A stretch of DNA of 64,000 nt from NCBI RefSeq assembly GCF_018917935.1, contig NZ_JAHLPN010000014.1, forward strand, positions 25,536 through 89,535. The letters are read 5' to 3'. Under the pieces are notes generated by a model. It saw nothing but the letters and a program-made list of their open reading frames with translations, ran no database searches and was not told the origin of the DNA. This DNA is from Kineothrix sp. MSJ-39. Lineage in GTDB: Bacteria; Bacillota; Clostridia; Lachnospirales; Lachnospiraceae. The position numbers and the translations under genes are program-made. Shown in pieces: positions 17,006-26,412 of the stretch (position 1 is the stretch's first letter; the number at the start of each line of letters is the position of its first letter).

Positions 17006-19852
17006 TTACATCCATCTTTTCAGCACGTCGCAAAGCTTATTCATATCAAGCGGTTTTGCCACATGCTCGTTCATGCCCGCAGCTTTTGCCATAACCACAT
17101 CTTCGGTAAACGCATTCGCCGTCATGGCAATGATCGGAAGCTTTCCGGTCCATTCTCTTTCCATTGAACGGATCGCAGTTGCTGCCTGATAACCATTGAT
17201 CTTTGGCATCTGGATATCCATGAATACAAGAGCGTAGTAACCATCCTCCACTGTTTCTATTCTTGTGATCGCTTCCTGTCCGTCCGCCACTGTTTCTACC
17301 GTTGCGCCGGTCATCTCGATGATCTCTTTTGCAATTTCACTGTTCAGCTCGTTGTCCTCAACTAACAAAATTCTTTTTCCCGTATAATTGCTCTTGCGGA
17401 TCCCATCCAGATAGGTATCTGCCCTCTGGTGCGTTCCCCGCACAATATCATGCAGCGCTCTGGAAATCTTCGACTTAAACATCGGCTTTGTAATAAAGGC
17501 ATCAACACCTGCTGCCTTTGCTTCTTCCTCGATCTCCGCGTAATCATAGGCTGACATCACAATGATCGTAACCTCACGTCCGACGATCTTCCGGATCCGT
17601 CTGGTTGCCTCAATACCGTCCATTCCGGGCATCTGCCAGTCCATAATGATCGCGAAGTAATCATCCATGCGTGTATGGCGTTCCTTTACCTTTTCGATCG
17701 CCAGAAGACCGGAATCCACCCATTCTCCCTTAATTCCGATATCCTGCAGGATTGCAACAGTTCCTTCGCAGCAGACATGATCATCATCCACCACCAGCAC
17801 AGGGAGATCCACCAGTTCTTCGATCTTTTCGCTTTGTTCTTCCTGCAGTTTCAGGAAAATATCGACAATAAAGCGGCTTCCTTTTCCCGGTTTACTTTCC
17901 ACCTTGATATTACCGCCCATCATGGATACGATGTTTTTGGTGATCGCCATGCCAAGACCTGTCCCCTGGATCCGGGAAGTTCTCTTATCATCCACCCTGG
18001 TAAACGGTTCAAATATGACTTTCAAAAAGTCCTCACTCATACCGATTCCATTATCTTCCACGATAAACTCGTAACAGCCGATGTCCTTATGCCCCGTCTG
18101 CTTTTCCTCAATTGAGAAGAGGATCGTTCCGCCATCCGGTGTGTATTTAATGGCGTTACTCATGATATTCGTAAATACCTGCTGGATCCGCAGGCTGTCA
18201 CCACGTACATTTTCATGCTCGATCCGGCGAAGATGCATCTCAAACCGGTGATGATGCGCTGCCAGTGAGTCTTTTACCATGGCGATCAGATTGTCGGTCA
18301 GCTCCGACAAATTAAATTCTTCCTCCGTCAGAGAAACATTACCGCTTTCTATCCGGCTCATATCAAGCACTTCATTGATCAGTCCAAGCAGGTGTCTGCT
18401 GGACTGTGTGATCGTGGAAAGACAGTCGATCACCTTTTCTTTCTGATCGATATTTGCGCCTGCAATGGCAGTCATCCCGACAATGGCATTCATTGGTGTC
18501 CGGATATCATGGGACATATTTGCCAGGAACTCCGTCTTTGCCCTGCTGGCTTTTGTTGCTGCATCAAATGCATCCTTGAGCGCCTGTCTGGATTTGATCT
18601 CCGCTTCTTTTTCTGCCGTGATATCCTGTGACACCAGAAGTACCTGTGTCAGGCGGCCATCCTTCCATGCATGCGGAAGCACTACCATCTGTTTATACTT
18701 ATTTTCTTTTGGCATGCTGTATTCAAACTGGATCGCATCATCCGTTGTTTTCAACTCACTTTGCAGGTTAGCCATAGACAAATAATCTTCCAGTTTTTCA
18801 TCCTCAGCCAGCGGAATACAGTATTCCGAAATCTGACTGATCCAGTTTGTATAACCACCGTTTTTTTCGAAAATGGTCTCTGCATGCTCCATTTCATAAT
18901 ACTGGTACGTATCTGTGTCCAGATTACAGATCACAAAACGATTCACCAGCCGGATCAGAGACTGGATGACCTGATCCATCTCTTCATTTTTTGCACGCAG
19001 GCTGTAATAATTCTGTCTTTCTATCTCTGCCTGTTTTTCCGCATTGATATTGACAAAAATACCTATAATTCTGCGGACGCTGCCATCGATACGTCTGCTG
19101 ACTTCCGCATTGGCACGGAACCATTCATAACTCCCGTCCTGCATTTTCATACGGTATTCTACATTATATTTCTTAAAATCCGTCTTATCCTCAATAGCGC
19201 ACATCAGAGCGTTTAACGTCTGTTCCTTGTCATCCGGATGCAGAAGATCCGACCAGGAAGACAGTTCATTCGGGAAGTCGATCACACTGTGATAACCGAG
19301 CATTTCCCGGAACCGACGTCCCCAGACGACTCTGGTAATCCTGCCTTCTTCATCGCAGTCAAAATACCAGGAACCGGATTTTATCACACTGTTTACCAGC
19401 GTCATGTTATAGCTTTCCCAATTCAGTCTGACCGCAAGCACCCAGATTGGTCTGCCACTTGTGTCAACAGAATCCTCCTTGTAGAGCTGCATATCCAGAA
19501 GATCGCCGTTCTTTGCGATCATCCGACACTCTCCACGTTCCTGCGCCTGCATAAAATGTGCCAGAGAAAACAATTCCCTGTCCGATTCACAGACCAGCTC
19601 CACCAGTGATCCGCCTGTTTTTTCCATCATTTCTTCAAATTCATAATCCAGATTTTTCAGAAAAAAACGGCTGGCAGATAAAATAGAGAGTTTCTCATCA
19701 TAATAGCCGCTCACAACACCGACCGCATAACAATTTTCAATGGCATGGCTCATCGCCGAAAGACTTTCCTCTCCAACTGCGCGGATATCCCCGGAATATA
19801 GATTTTCTTCCTCGAACGGTATAAACTCCGTTTGAAACATTTCACTTCTCAT
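17006..19852 (-). CDS. PAS-containing hybrid histidine kinase with two receiver domains
   Basis: A 948-residue soluble kinase. The first 420 residues hold two or three PAS-like sensor modules (for example GSWYFDCDEEGRITRVVWG and EWFRANAEVSRRIDGSV). The histidine-phosphotransfer motif is MSHDIRTPMN, followed by an ATPase domain with VEDNGIGMS and GTGLGMAI. Two receivers follow: LPVLVVDDD with acceptor in IIMDWQMPG, and RILLVEDNE with acceptor in VFMDIQMPK. No membrane segment is seen. It has a c-di-GMP riboswitch in its leader. AAGGGAT precedes the start. No partner regulator is adjacent. Confidence 0.93.
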   Translation of the reverse strand: MRSEMFQTEFIPFEEENLYSGDIRAVGEESLSAMSHAIENCYAVGVVSGYYDEKLSILSASRFFLKNLDYEFEEMMEKTGGSLVELVCESDRELFSLAHFMQAQERGECRMIAKNGDLLDMQLYKEDSVDTSGRPIWVLAVRLNWESYNMTLVNSVIKSGSWYFDCDEEGRITRVVWGRRFREMLGYHSVIDFPNELSSWSDLLHPDDKEQTLNALMCAIEDKTDFKKYNVEYRMKMQDGSYEWFRANAEVSRRIDGSVRRIIGIFVNINAEKQAEIERQNYYSLRAKNEEMDQVIQSLIRLVNRFVICNLDTDTYQYYEMEHAETIFEKNGGYTNWISQISEYCIPLAEDEKLEDYLSMANLQSELKTTDDAIQFEYSMPKENKYKQMVVLPHAWKDGRLTQVLLVSQDITAEKEAEIKSRQALKDAFDAATKASRAKTEFLANMSHDIRTPMNAIVGMTAIAGANIDQKEKVIDCLSTITQSSRHLLGLINEVLDMSRIESGNVSLTEEEFNLSELTDNLIAMVKDSLAAHHHRFEMHLRRIEHENVRGDSLRIQQVFTNIMSNAIKYTPDGGTILFSIEEKQTGHKDIGCYEFIVEDNGIGMSEDFLKVIFEPFTRVDDKRTSRIQGTGLGMAITKNIVSMMGGNIKVESKPGKGSRFIVDIFLKLQEEQSEKIEELVDLPVLVVDDDHVCCEGTVAILQDIGIKGEWVDSGLLAIEKVKERHTRMDDYFAIIMDWQMPGMDGIEATRRIRKIVGREVTIIVMSAYDYAEIEEEAKAAGVDAFITKPMFKSKISRALHDIVRGTHQRADTYLDGIRKSNYTGKRILLVEDNELNSEIAKEIIEMTGATVETVADGQEAITRIETVEDGYYALVFMDIQMPKINGYQAATAIRSMEREWTGKLPIIAMTANAFTEDVVMAKAAGMNEHVAKPLDMNKLCDVLKRWM

Positions 19853-19899
19853 CGCATTATCCCTTACAAAAATATAAGCGTACTACTTTACATATAAAA

Positions 19900-19909
19900 G
19901 GCAAAGCAG
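19900..19909 (-). promoter_or_regulatory. Putative expression platform of the riboswitch
   Basis: On the gene strand CTGCTTTGCC is the exact complement of GGCAAAGCAG at the 5' edge of the aptamer (20009-20000) and is followed by TTTTAT. Pairing the two would break the aptamer, so this segment is a likely switch element. Confidence 0.5.
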
Positions 19910-19945
19910 CACGCTCGATCTTCGAACACAATATCTTTTAATAAA

Positions 19946-20010
19946 AGGCAACTGGCTGCCATCTTACAGGCCCTATAGCTTTGCGTCACAGTCTTTCGAC
20001 TGCTTTGCCC
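19946..20010 (-). promoter_or_regulatory. c-di-GMP-I (GEMM) riboswitch
   Basis: On the minus strand the sequence reads GGGCAAAGCAGTCGAAAGAC, then GACGCAAAGCTATAGGGCC, then AAGATGGCAGCCAGTTGCC. This matches the GEMM consensus: a P1 closing pair, a GAAA tetraloop, the invariant GCAAAGC, and the receptor-bearing second hairpin. It lies in the leader of the hybrid kinase, about 95 bp before its start. Whether ligand turns the gene on or off cannot be read directly. Confidence 0.9.
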
Positions 20011-20035
20011 AATATTCATTTGTGATACAGGGGTA

Positions 20036-20064
20036 TTTTACAGAATTTCTTTTTTTCTGTAAAG
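20036..20064. other. Inverted repeat upstream of the riboswitch
   Basis: TTTTACAGAA and TTCTGTAAA arms surround a T-rich loop, just upstream of the aptamer. It may be an operator or a stray terminator. The surrounding 19853-20220 region holds no gene. Confidence 0.4.
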
Positions 20065-20147
20065 ATTCTTTTTAACAGAATATCGCTTACTTTTTGCAAT
20101 ATATTGCTCAGTGAATATAATATAATGAATGTGCATCCTTGCAGATC

Positions 20148-20182
20148 TTTTTATGTGATAGGAATATTCTATCACATAAAAA
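20148..20182. other. Perfect 14-bp inverted repeat
   Basis: TTTTTATGTGATAG and CTATCACATAAAAA flank a seven-base loop. It shares its edge with the T-run of the hsp20 terminator. It could be a second terminator hairpin or a protein-binding site. Confidence 0.5.
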
Positions 20183-20210
20183 GTGCCCCGGATCGCTCCG
20201 GGGCACTTTT
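20179..20210 (-). terminator. Terminator of the first hsp20 gene
   Basis: AAAAGTGCCCCGG pairs with CCGGGGCACTTTT, followed on the minus strand by a T-run. It lies 11 bp after the gene. Confidence 0.9.
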
Positions 20211-20220
20211 CGCTAACTTA

Positions 20221-20682
20221 TCATCCTTCAATTGCAATGTAACCTTTGTTTTCTACAGCAGGCTTTGCTTCTTTCTTTGGAACAAAGAGCTTTAAGATAC
20301 CATGCTGGAAGGAAGCTTTGATATCTTCCTGCTTGATCTCTTCGCCAACATAGAAGCTACGCTCACAAGCACCGGCATAACGCTCACGGCGGATGTATTT
20401 GCCGGATTTCTTATCTTCCTCGTCCTCATCAAGACCTCTTGCTGCACTGATGGTCAGATAACCATTTTCAACGCTCGCTTTGATCTCATCTTTCTTAAAT
20501 CCCGGAAGGTCTATCTCAAGCTCGTAGCCGTCATCCAGTTCCTTAATATCTGTACTCATCACATTTTTAGCTCTGTGTCCGTACAGCTTTTTCTCCATAT
20601 TCTTGAAATCCTTATTGTCAAACCAAGGATCCTCGAAGAAATCTCCAAATAAATCGTTTCCAAAAATACTAGGCATCAACAT
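20221..20682 (-). CDS. Hsp20/alpha-crystallin small heat-shock protein (copy 1)
   Basis: A 153-residue ATP-independent holdase. The alpha-crystallin domain spans about 35-145 (YELEIDLPGFKKDEIKASVENGYLTI split across strands, then RRERYAGACERSFYVGE). The C-terminal tail carries the LKLFVPK region. It is nearly identical to the copy at 26413-26868. Its leader has a sigma-A promoter overlapped by a CIRCE operator, so HrcA repression is expected. AAGGA lies before the start. The protein should bind unfolding proteins during stress. Confidence 0.95.
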   Translation of the reverse strand: MLMPSIFGNDLFGDFFEDPWFDNKDFKNMEKKLYGHRAKNVMSTDIKELDDGYELEIDLPGFKKDEIKASVENGYLTISAARGLDEDEEDKKSGKYIRRERYAGACERSFYVGEEIKQEDIKASFQHGILKLFVPKKEAKPAVENKGYIAIEG

Positions 20683-20807
20683 AAGTCATCCATCCTTTCT
20701 ATCATTAAAAACCATTTGTTTTGATGTCAAATCAGAACCGGAAGATCTGGAACTTTCTTTCTTTTTATTCCTCTTCCTTTGTTCTATAACTGTTATAACA
20801 CCTAGCA

Positions 20808-20834
20808 TTAGCACTGTCAATAGGTGAGTGCTAA
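20808..20834. promoter_or_regulatory. CIRCE operator and promoter of hsp20 copy 1
   Basis: TTAGCACTG-N9-GAGTGCTAA is a CIRCE element with one arm base off consensus. On the minus strand TTGACA lies inside it and TATAAC follows after 17 bases, so bound HrcA would cover the -35 box. Confidence 0.9.
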
Positions 20835-20877
20835 TTTTTTGTGAAGATTTTGTGAACGCTATGCGCTTTGTTACTCT

Positions 20878-21585
20878 TTATTCCGTGATATTTAAAGAGT
20901 ATACCCAGTCCTTTACATCCTGGTCGTCTGCAGCCGAGCTGAATCGCTGTCCGTCCTGCCAGTCACCTGTTCCTGCCATTTCAGCCAGCAGCTTTCCACT
21001 GTCTCCGATACCGGAAGAAGCTGATGTACAAAATGGGATTACGGTCTTACCTGTAAAATCATTGTCCTTCACAAAATTATTTACAGACCATGCAGCAGTT
21101 CCCCACCAGATCGGATATCCGATCAGAACTGTATCATAGTCTTCCCAGTGATCCGGTGTTTCCTGTGTCAGTTCCACGTTTCTGAGGCTTTCATCGTCAT
21201 GTTCTCTGGATACTCTGCTGTCTTCATTGGACCAGTTCAGGTCATCCCCTGTATATGGCTCCACCGGTGTGATCTCAAACAGATCTGCTCCCGCTGTATC
21301 TGCGATCGTCTGTGCAACTGCTGCTGTGCTGCCTGTTGCAGAATAAAATACAACAAGTGTTTTTCCTTCTGAAACAGTCTGCGCCTCCGTTTCCTGTGTA
21401 TCTGTCGTATCCGTCACTGCATCTGTGGCATCATCTGGCACTTCTGCAGCATCTGCTACTGTTTCTGTATCCTGACTTTCTACTGCCGGTGCATCCGCTT
21501 CCGCCTGATCGGAAGTACTGCCGCAGCCTGTCAATATGCCTGCGAGCATACTCACTGCCAACACTGTACATAACCACTTTCTCAT
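20878..21585 (-). CDS. Flavodoxin-domain lipoprotein
   Basis: The 235-residue product has a lipoprotein signal (LAGILTGCGS), an acidic Thr/Asp/Ala-rich tether to about residue 70, and a flavodoxin domain. The FMN phosphate loop is VVFYSATGSTAAVAQ, and IGYPIWWGTAAW supports a flavin-stacking loop. It should be an exported, membrane-tethered FMN protein carrying or receiving electrons. It lies 19 bp downstream of an aldo/keto reductase gene with which it is probably cotranscribed from a MerR-type promoter. Confidence 0.88.
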   Translation of the reverse strand: MRKWLCTVLAVSMLAGILTGCGSTSDQAEADAPAVESQDTETVADAAEVPDDATDAVTDTTDTQETEAQTVSEGKTLVVFYSATGSTAAVAQTIADTAGADLFEITPVEPYTGDDLNWSNEDSRVSREHDDESLRNVELTQETPDHWEDYDTVLIGYPIWWGTAAWSVNNFVKDNDFTGKTVIPFCTSASSGIGDSGKLLAEMAGTGDWQDGQRFSSAADDQDVKDWVYSLNITE

Positions 21586-21604
21586 TATTTCTTACCTGCC
21601 TCTC

Positions 21605-22492
21605 TTACCAGTTTTTCTTTTCTTTTGCACTGTCATGGTTCTTTTTTCTTTCTTCTACCATCTTCACAAACCACTCTACCATATTCGGATCCTGATGAGA
21701 GAAGAATGCGCTTTCTGCCTTATCCAGCTCTGCGATCTTCTGCATATCGTCCTCGGACAAATCAAAATCAAAGACGTTAAAGTTCTCTTCCATTCTTTCT
21801 ATATGTGTGGATTTCGGAATCACTACAACGCCTCTCTGGATATGCCAGCGCAGCATCACCTGTGCAGGTGTTTTTCCATATTTCTTTGCGATCTCTGCAA
21901 TGACCGGGTTATCAAATGTACCGCCTCTGCCTTCACCGAACGGAGCCCATGCTTCCAACTGGATGTCATACTTGTCTGCCCATTCTTTCATTTCCTTCTG
22001 CTGATTGAAAATATGCGTTTCTACCTGATTGATCATCGGTTTGATCCGGTTAAAGGATGCAAAATCAACCATTCTGTCTACATAAAAATTGGAAATACCG
22101 ATTGCTCTGATCTTACCTGCTTCGTACAGTTCTTCCAATGCACGATATGCACCGTATGCATCTGAAAATGGCTGATGTAACAGTACCAGATCCAGATAAT
22201 CTGTTTTCAGTTTTCTCATGGATTCCAAAACAGATGCTTTTGCCTGTTCGTATCCGTAGTGTTCTACCCATACTTTTGTTGTCAGGAAGATCTCTTCTCT
22301 CGGAATACCGGATTCTGCGATCGCTTCTCCAACTTCTTCTTCATTAAAATAGCTCTGCGCTGTATCGATCGCTCTGTATCCCACCTTTAAAGCATCCAGA
22401 ACACATCTTTTGCACTCCTCTTTGGTTACCTGATAAACACCATATCCTAAAATCGGCATTTTTACGCCATTGTTTAAAGTTACATATTCCAT
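21605..22492 (-). CDS. Aldo/keto reductase
   Basis: A 295-residue NADPH-dependent oxidoreductase. The tetrad is visible: Asp in YRAIDTAQ, Tyr in SYFNEE, Lys in LTTKVWVEH and His in VLLHQPF. NADP-binding residues follow in VIPKSTHIERMEEN. It matches the bacterial AKR5-like group that reduces small aldehydes. AGGAGG precedes the start. It is divergent from the MerR gene; the shared region holds an operator and a 19-bp-spacer promoter, so it is probably the main target of that regulator. Confidence 0.93.
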   Translation of the reverse strand: MEYVTLNNGVKMPILGYGVYQVTKEECKRCVLDALKVGYRAIDTAQSYFNEEEVGEAIAESGIPREEIFLTTKVWVEHYGYEQAKASVLESMRKLKTDYLDLVLLHQPFSDAYGAYRALEELYEAGKIRAIGISNFYVDRMVDFASFNRIKPMINQVETHIFNQQKEMKEWADKYDIQLEAWAPFGEGRGGTFDNPVIAEIAKKYGKTPAQVMLRWHIQRGVVVIPKSTHIERMEENFNVFDFDLSEDDMQKIAELDKAESAFFSHQDPNMVEWFVKMVEERKKNHDSAKEKKNW

Positions 22493-22535
22493 TGTTTGTC
22501 CTCCTTACTTGCTATTGTTTACTTTTTATGATACG

Positions 22536-22566
22536 ATCATATCAGTCGGTAGTAGCTACCGGTCAA
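22536..22566 (-). promoter_or_regulatory. MerR-type promoter and operator
   Basis: On the minus strand TTGACC and TATGAT are separated by 19 bases, the over-long spacing used by MerR activators. The spacer holds the dyad CGGTAG-TAG-CTACCG (22547-22561). Confidence 0.8.
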
Positions 22567-22653
22567 GCGTTTTGTGAAAATAATGTTGTGAAAATAATGT
22601 GAACTTGGCAGAAACATTCTGCTTCCGATTCTATCACAGAAAGGAGTAATGAA

Positions 22654-23064
22654 ATGTATTCCATGAAAGAAGCCTGCCAGCAGACAGGAATGACTTATGA
22701 AAATCTGAAATTTTACTGCAATGAAGGACTTATCCCAAATGTGAAGCGTGACAAACGTAATTACCGCGTTTTTGATGAACATGACATCAAATGGATCAAC
22801 AGCCTGAATTGTCTGAAGGGCTGTGGCATGAGTATCTCAGAAATGAAAGAATACCTTGCACTTTGTCTGCAGGGCGAACGCTCTATCCCGCAGCGCAAGG
22901 TCATTTTAGAAAAGAAAAAAGAAGCCCTGCTTTCATCTATGGAAGAACTGCAGAAATCAGTTGCTTATATAGACTGGAAGCAAAGCTTCTATGATGATGT
23001 TTTAGCCGGCAGGACAGCATACTACAGCAATCTTGTCCCGGAGCTGATGAAAGATACCGATTAG
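22654..23064 (+). CDS. MerR-family transcriptional regulator
   Basis: The 136-residue protein has an N-terminal winged helix-turn-helix (YSMKEACQQTGMTYENLKFYCNEGL, shown here in part as MKEACQQTGM) with the typical NYRVFDEHDIKWI wing, then a dimerising coiled coil. It belongs to the aldehyde- or thiol-responsive group often found beside aldo/keto reductases. AAAGGAG precedes the start. It should activate the divergent reductase-flavodoxin operon by realigning the 19-bp promoter. The inducer is unknown. Confidence 0.92.
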   Translation: MYSMKEACQQTGMTYENLKFYCNEGLIPNVKRDKRNYRVFDEHDIKWINSLNCLKGCGMSISEMKEYLALCLQGERSIPQRKVILEKKKEALLSSMEELQKSVAYIDWKQSFYDDVLAGRTAYYSNLVPELMKDTD

Positions 23065-23074
23065 CCGCCCGCAA

Positions 23075-24976
23075 TCAGCATTTCTTATACTGCAAAAGGG
23101 TCTGATACAAAAGCGGCGGATCGATCGGTTTTGGCAGGTGGCAGGTCATGCCTGCATGCAGGATCTCTTCTTTTTCTTCATCAAACGCATCCGCCGTCAT
23201 GGCAATGATCGGAACCGTTCCCACATCCTTTCTGTTCAGCTCCCTGATCCGCTTTGTTGCCTCCATTCCATTCATGACAGGCATATGGACATCCATTAAC
23301 ACAATGTCATAAAAGGCTTCTGTGGATTCCGCAAATTTTGTGACTGCTTCCTGTCCGTTGTTTGCTACATATACCACGCAGGCAAACTGTTCCAGGATTG
23401 CTTTTGCCACATAGATATTCAGCTCGTTATCTTCCACCAGAAGAATGTGCATATCCTTCAATCCATCCTTACCGGTGCTGACCTCCTGCTCCTTTTTCGG
23501 TCTTTCGGCAAGTTCTACCGGCATTTCTATGACAAACTCCGTTCCCTTTCCCAGCTCACTCGTTACTTCAATCGTACCATTCATCGCTTCCACAAGGCTT
23601 TTTACGATCGGAAGTCCCAGCCCGGTTCCTCTTACAAGGTCTCCCAGTTCTGACCGCTCCTGTAAAAACGGATCATACATATGCTTCTGGAATTCTTTGC
23701 TCATACCGATCCCGTTATCACGGACATACATACGCATTCCGACTTTCCCGTCCGTTTCTCCCTCAAGCTGAAACCGTTCTGATATAAACTCGATCGTTCC
23801 GCCTGTCGGTGTAAACTTCGCCGCATTGGACAGCAGATTAAAGAAAATCTGTGAAAAGCGCAGTCTGTCCACTTTAATGCAGTCTATGCCACATCTCATA
23901 TCAAATACAAAATTGATCTGTTTCTCATCGATCAGCGGCTTGATGACCGTCTGAATGGAATCCTGGAATTCCTCTCTGGTAAACGGCCCTTCATGCAGTG
24001 TCATTTCACCGTTTTCAATCTTACTCAGATCCAGTATGTCATTGATCAGTCCCAGCAGAAATTTACTGGAAGAATCTATTTTATTCAGATCATCCCGGAT
24101 CGTCTGTATATTTTCTTCGCTCTTTGCCAGATGTGTCAGTCCTATGATCGCATTCATCGGTGTCCGGATATCATGGCTCATTCTGGATAAAAATTCTGTT
24201 TTTGCGTGCGCTGCGGCTTCTGCCTTATCCGCAGTCACTTTCAGTTCTTCATTCTTCTGTCGGATCTCCTGATACAAGGCTCTTCTGCACTGATCTTCGA
24301 TCGCCACATCACACCAGACGTAAATGACAGCATAACTTGCATTGATAATGAGCCAGCCCGGATGTGCGAGCTGTACCCATGTAAAGGCTGCTGTGATGGC
24401 AAAAAATGTCGTAAGCAGAATGGCATGAAACCGAGGGGTGATCCGCTTCCAGTAGACAAGCACAAGCAGTAATCCCATACCGGAATACAGCATGATAGAG
24501 CCAACTCCGACCGACATAAATAATATGCCCCGTTCATATTCTATTGTTTTGGAGAGTTTAAAGAAAAGACCGGTAACCGGATTGCTGACCGCCAGACAGG
24601 CATAGCACAGATAAGGGATCAGCATAACAGATATTCCTTTTCGGAGCTTTCCGGGTGTATCATCCTGATGGATCAGAACGTATGCATACCCTACCCAGGT
24701 TGCTGCCAGCAAAGGCATACTGATCACATAGATCGTCATTGAAATCTCATAAAACCACCAGTTCTTCGCATCATTCATGGCGACTGACGATATGATATCG
24801 ATCAGCGCACTTATCATACTGAAGATCAGAACCAGATAAAAGGCATCACTTCGGATGTCCTGCGGGATCTTCCCCGCCCTTTGTGTTAATTTTCGTTCTT
24901 TTCGCAGTCCATATTCCTTGATAAACATGATCAGGAAAACCGCTAATGCAAAAAAATCGGTCTCTACATGCCACAT
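23075..24976 (-). CDS. Membrane hybrid histidine kinase
   Basis: A 633-residue kinase. Six or seven membrane helices occupy the first 230 residues, with no large outside domain. A short coiled coil leads to the phosphotransfer motif MSHDIRTPMNAIIG, an ATPase domain (VRDNGIGMS, GTGLGLPIV) and one C-terminal receiver (ILLVEDNE, acceptor in VLMDVHMPV). The start at 24976 follows GGAGGAAAAA; a longer frame adds 23 unlikely residues. It converges on the MerR gene with ten bases between stops. No cognate regulator is next to it. Confidence 0.93.
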   Translation of the reverse strand: MWHVETDFFALAVFLIMFIKEYGLRKERKLTQRAGKIPQDIRSDAFYLVLIFSMISALIDIISSVAMNDAKNWWFYEISMTIYVISMPLLAATWVGYAYVLIHQDDTPGKLRKGISVMLIPYLCYACLAVSNPVTGLFFKLSKTIEYERGILFMSVGVGSIMLYSGMGLLLVLVYWKRITPRFHAILLTTFFAITAAFTWVQLAHPGWLIINASYAVIYVWCDVAIEDQCRRALYQEIRQKNEELKVTADKAEAAAHAKTEFLSRMSHDIRTPMNAIIGLTHLAKSEENIQTIRDDLNKIDSSSKFLLGLINDILDLSKIENGEMTLHEGPFTREEFQDSIQTVIKPLIDEKQINFVFDMRCGIDCIKVDRLRFSQIFFNLLSNAAKFTPTGGTIEFISERFQLEGETDGKVGMRMYVRDNGIGMSKEFQKHMYDPFLQERSELGDLVRGTGLGLPIVKSLVEAMNGTIEVTSELGKGTEFVIEMPVELAERPKKEQEVSTGKDGLKDMHILLVEDNELNIYVAKAILEQFACVVYVANNGQEAVTKFAESTEAFYDIVLMDVHMPVMNGMEATKRIRELNRKDVGTVPIIAMTADAFDEEKEEILHAGMTCHLPKPIDPPLLYQTLLQYKKC

Positions 24977-25100
24977 AATTTTTCCTCCGCAGCTTTTGCG
25001 CACGTGAACAGTTTCTACAAGTCTATCCCAACACAAAATTGACAAAAGTGTGCATTTTCTGTTGATTAAGTGGCATTCTCAAGATTTAAATAAACATCCT

Positions 25101-25144
25101 AAAAAATTAGGGAATCGTACAATATCCACATTGAACGATTCCCT
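25101..25144 (-). terminator. Terminator downstream of the DnaJ-type gene
   Basis: AGGGAATCGT pairs with ACGATTCCCT, followed on the minus strand by a T-run. It lies about 175 bp after the stop. The rest of 24977-25317 has only a small CTTACCC/GGGTAAG hairpin near 25245. Confidence 0.65.
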
Positions 25145-25317
25145 ATTCTGGATTATTCCAAGCATCATAACTATGATAGCTTATTACTTTCTACTCAGCT
25201 TCCCCATAATTCAGGACAGCGCTCTGTGGTGCTGTACTTCGTTCTTACCCTGTCCATATGGGTAAGATCATGACTTATTTCATACTTTACCACAGGAAAG
25301 TACATTTGTCGAGCAAT

Positions 25318-26313
25318 TTATGAAGCAGCTTTTGCATATTCTGATAATTTTTGCTTTGCATCCGGTGTCAGATGTTTTGGTACATGGATCTGTATGACAG
25401 CATATTCGTCCCCTTTCTGAGACGGATTTTTCATCGATACGATTCCCTTGCCCTTCAATCTGATCTTTGTACCGGACTGTGTACCTTCTTTGATCTTACA
25501 GCTTACTTTACCGGTCAGTGTCGGTACGATCGCCTCACCGCCAAGAACCGCTGTTTCAAAAGGAATTTCCACTGTTGTATAGAGATCTGTTCCCTTTCGT
25601 TCAAATCCGGGCTTATCCTGCACTGTGACCTCAAGGAGCATATTTCCCGCCTGCCCGCCGTTCTGACCGGGCATTCCTTTTCCGCGCAGACGTATCTTCT
25701 GTCCGGAATCGATTCCTGCGGGAATGTGCACTTTCAGTGACTGCTGTGAACCGTCCGGCGAGCGGAAACTGATCACTTTATCCGCACCAAGTGCAGCCTC
25801 CTCAAAGGTAACATCCACCTTTGCCAGAACATCTTCCCCTTCTCTGCTGCGCCTTGCACGTCCTCTGTGGCCAAAAATATTCTCTTCCTGATCTGCTCCA
25901 CCGAAGTGGAACCCGCCAAAGCCTTTTCCCTGTCCGAAAATGCCATCAAAAATATCATCCAGATCTTCTCCGGTATAATGGAATTCCTGATAGCCGCCGG
26001 AACCGCCTCCAAAGTGGAAAGAACCGCCTCCAAAGCCGGAACCTGCCTGCTGCCCATATCCACCGGTGCCTGCGCCTCCACCTTCTTCAAAAGCCGCATG
26101 CCCGAACTGATCGTATAATTTCTTCTTTTCTTTATCGCTTAATACATTATAGGCTTCTGTAACTTCCTTAAATTTTTCCTCCGCAGCCGGATTATCTTTA
26201 TTCATATCCGGATGGTATTTTTTTGCCATTTTTCTGTAGGCTTTTTTTATGGAAGCTTCATCCGCATTTCTGTCAATTCCAAGCACTTCATAATAATCAC
26301 GCTTGCCAGCCAT
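25318..26313 (-). CDS. DnaJ-type co-chaperone without zinc finger (CbpA-like)
   Basis: A 331-residue protein with an N-terminal J domain (YYEVLGI, HPD in KKYHPDMN), a Gly/Phe-rich region at about 75-130, and the two beta-sandwich substrate-binding domains. The CxxCxGxG zinc repeats of true DnaJ are absent, as in CbpA. It stimulates DnaK ATPase and hands on client proteins. The ATG at 26313 follows AAGAAGGTG; a GTG nine bases upstream is less likely. It lies just downstream of hsp20 copy 2, separated by that gene's terminator. Confidence 0.93.
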   Translation of the reverse strand: MAGKRDYYEVLGIDRNADEASIKKAYRKMAKKYHPDMNKDNPAAEEKFKEVTEAYNVLSDKEKKKLYDQFGHAAFEEGGGAGTGGYGQQAGSGFGGGSFHFGGGSGGYQEFHYTGEDLDDIFDGIFGQGKGFGGFHFGGADQEENIFGHRGRARRSREGEDVLAKVDVTFEEAALGADKVISFRSPDGSQQSLKVHIPAGIDSGQKIRLRGKGMPGQNGGQAGNMLLEVTVQDKPGFERKGTDLYTTVEIPFETAVLGGEAIVPTLTGKVSCKIKEGTQSGTKIRLKGKGIVSMKNPSQKGDEYAVIQIHVPKHLTPDAKQKLSEYAKAAS

Positions 26314-26380
26314 TCTTTTCACCTTCTTTTCCGTTCATTCCGCTTTATTTCATACTATACACCGGGTTCTCGTCATGCAT

Positions 26381-26407
26381 AAATGCCCCGGATCACTCCG
26401 GGGCATT
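26381..26407 (-). terminator. Terminator of hsp20 copy 2
   Basis: AAATGCCCCGG pairs with CCGGGGCATTT. It is closely similar to the terminator of copy 1, but the following T-run is short, so readthrough into the DnaJ gene is possible. Confidence 0.7.
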
Positions 26408-26412
26408 TGTTG

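Noticed and set aside
20148..20182. Insertion-sequence terminal repeat
   Set aside because: The inverted repeat is a single local hairpin beside a terminator; no transposase is present anywhere in the window.
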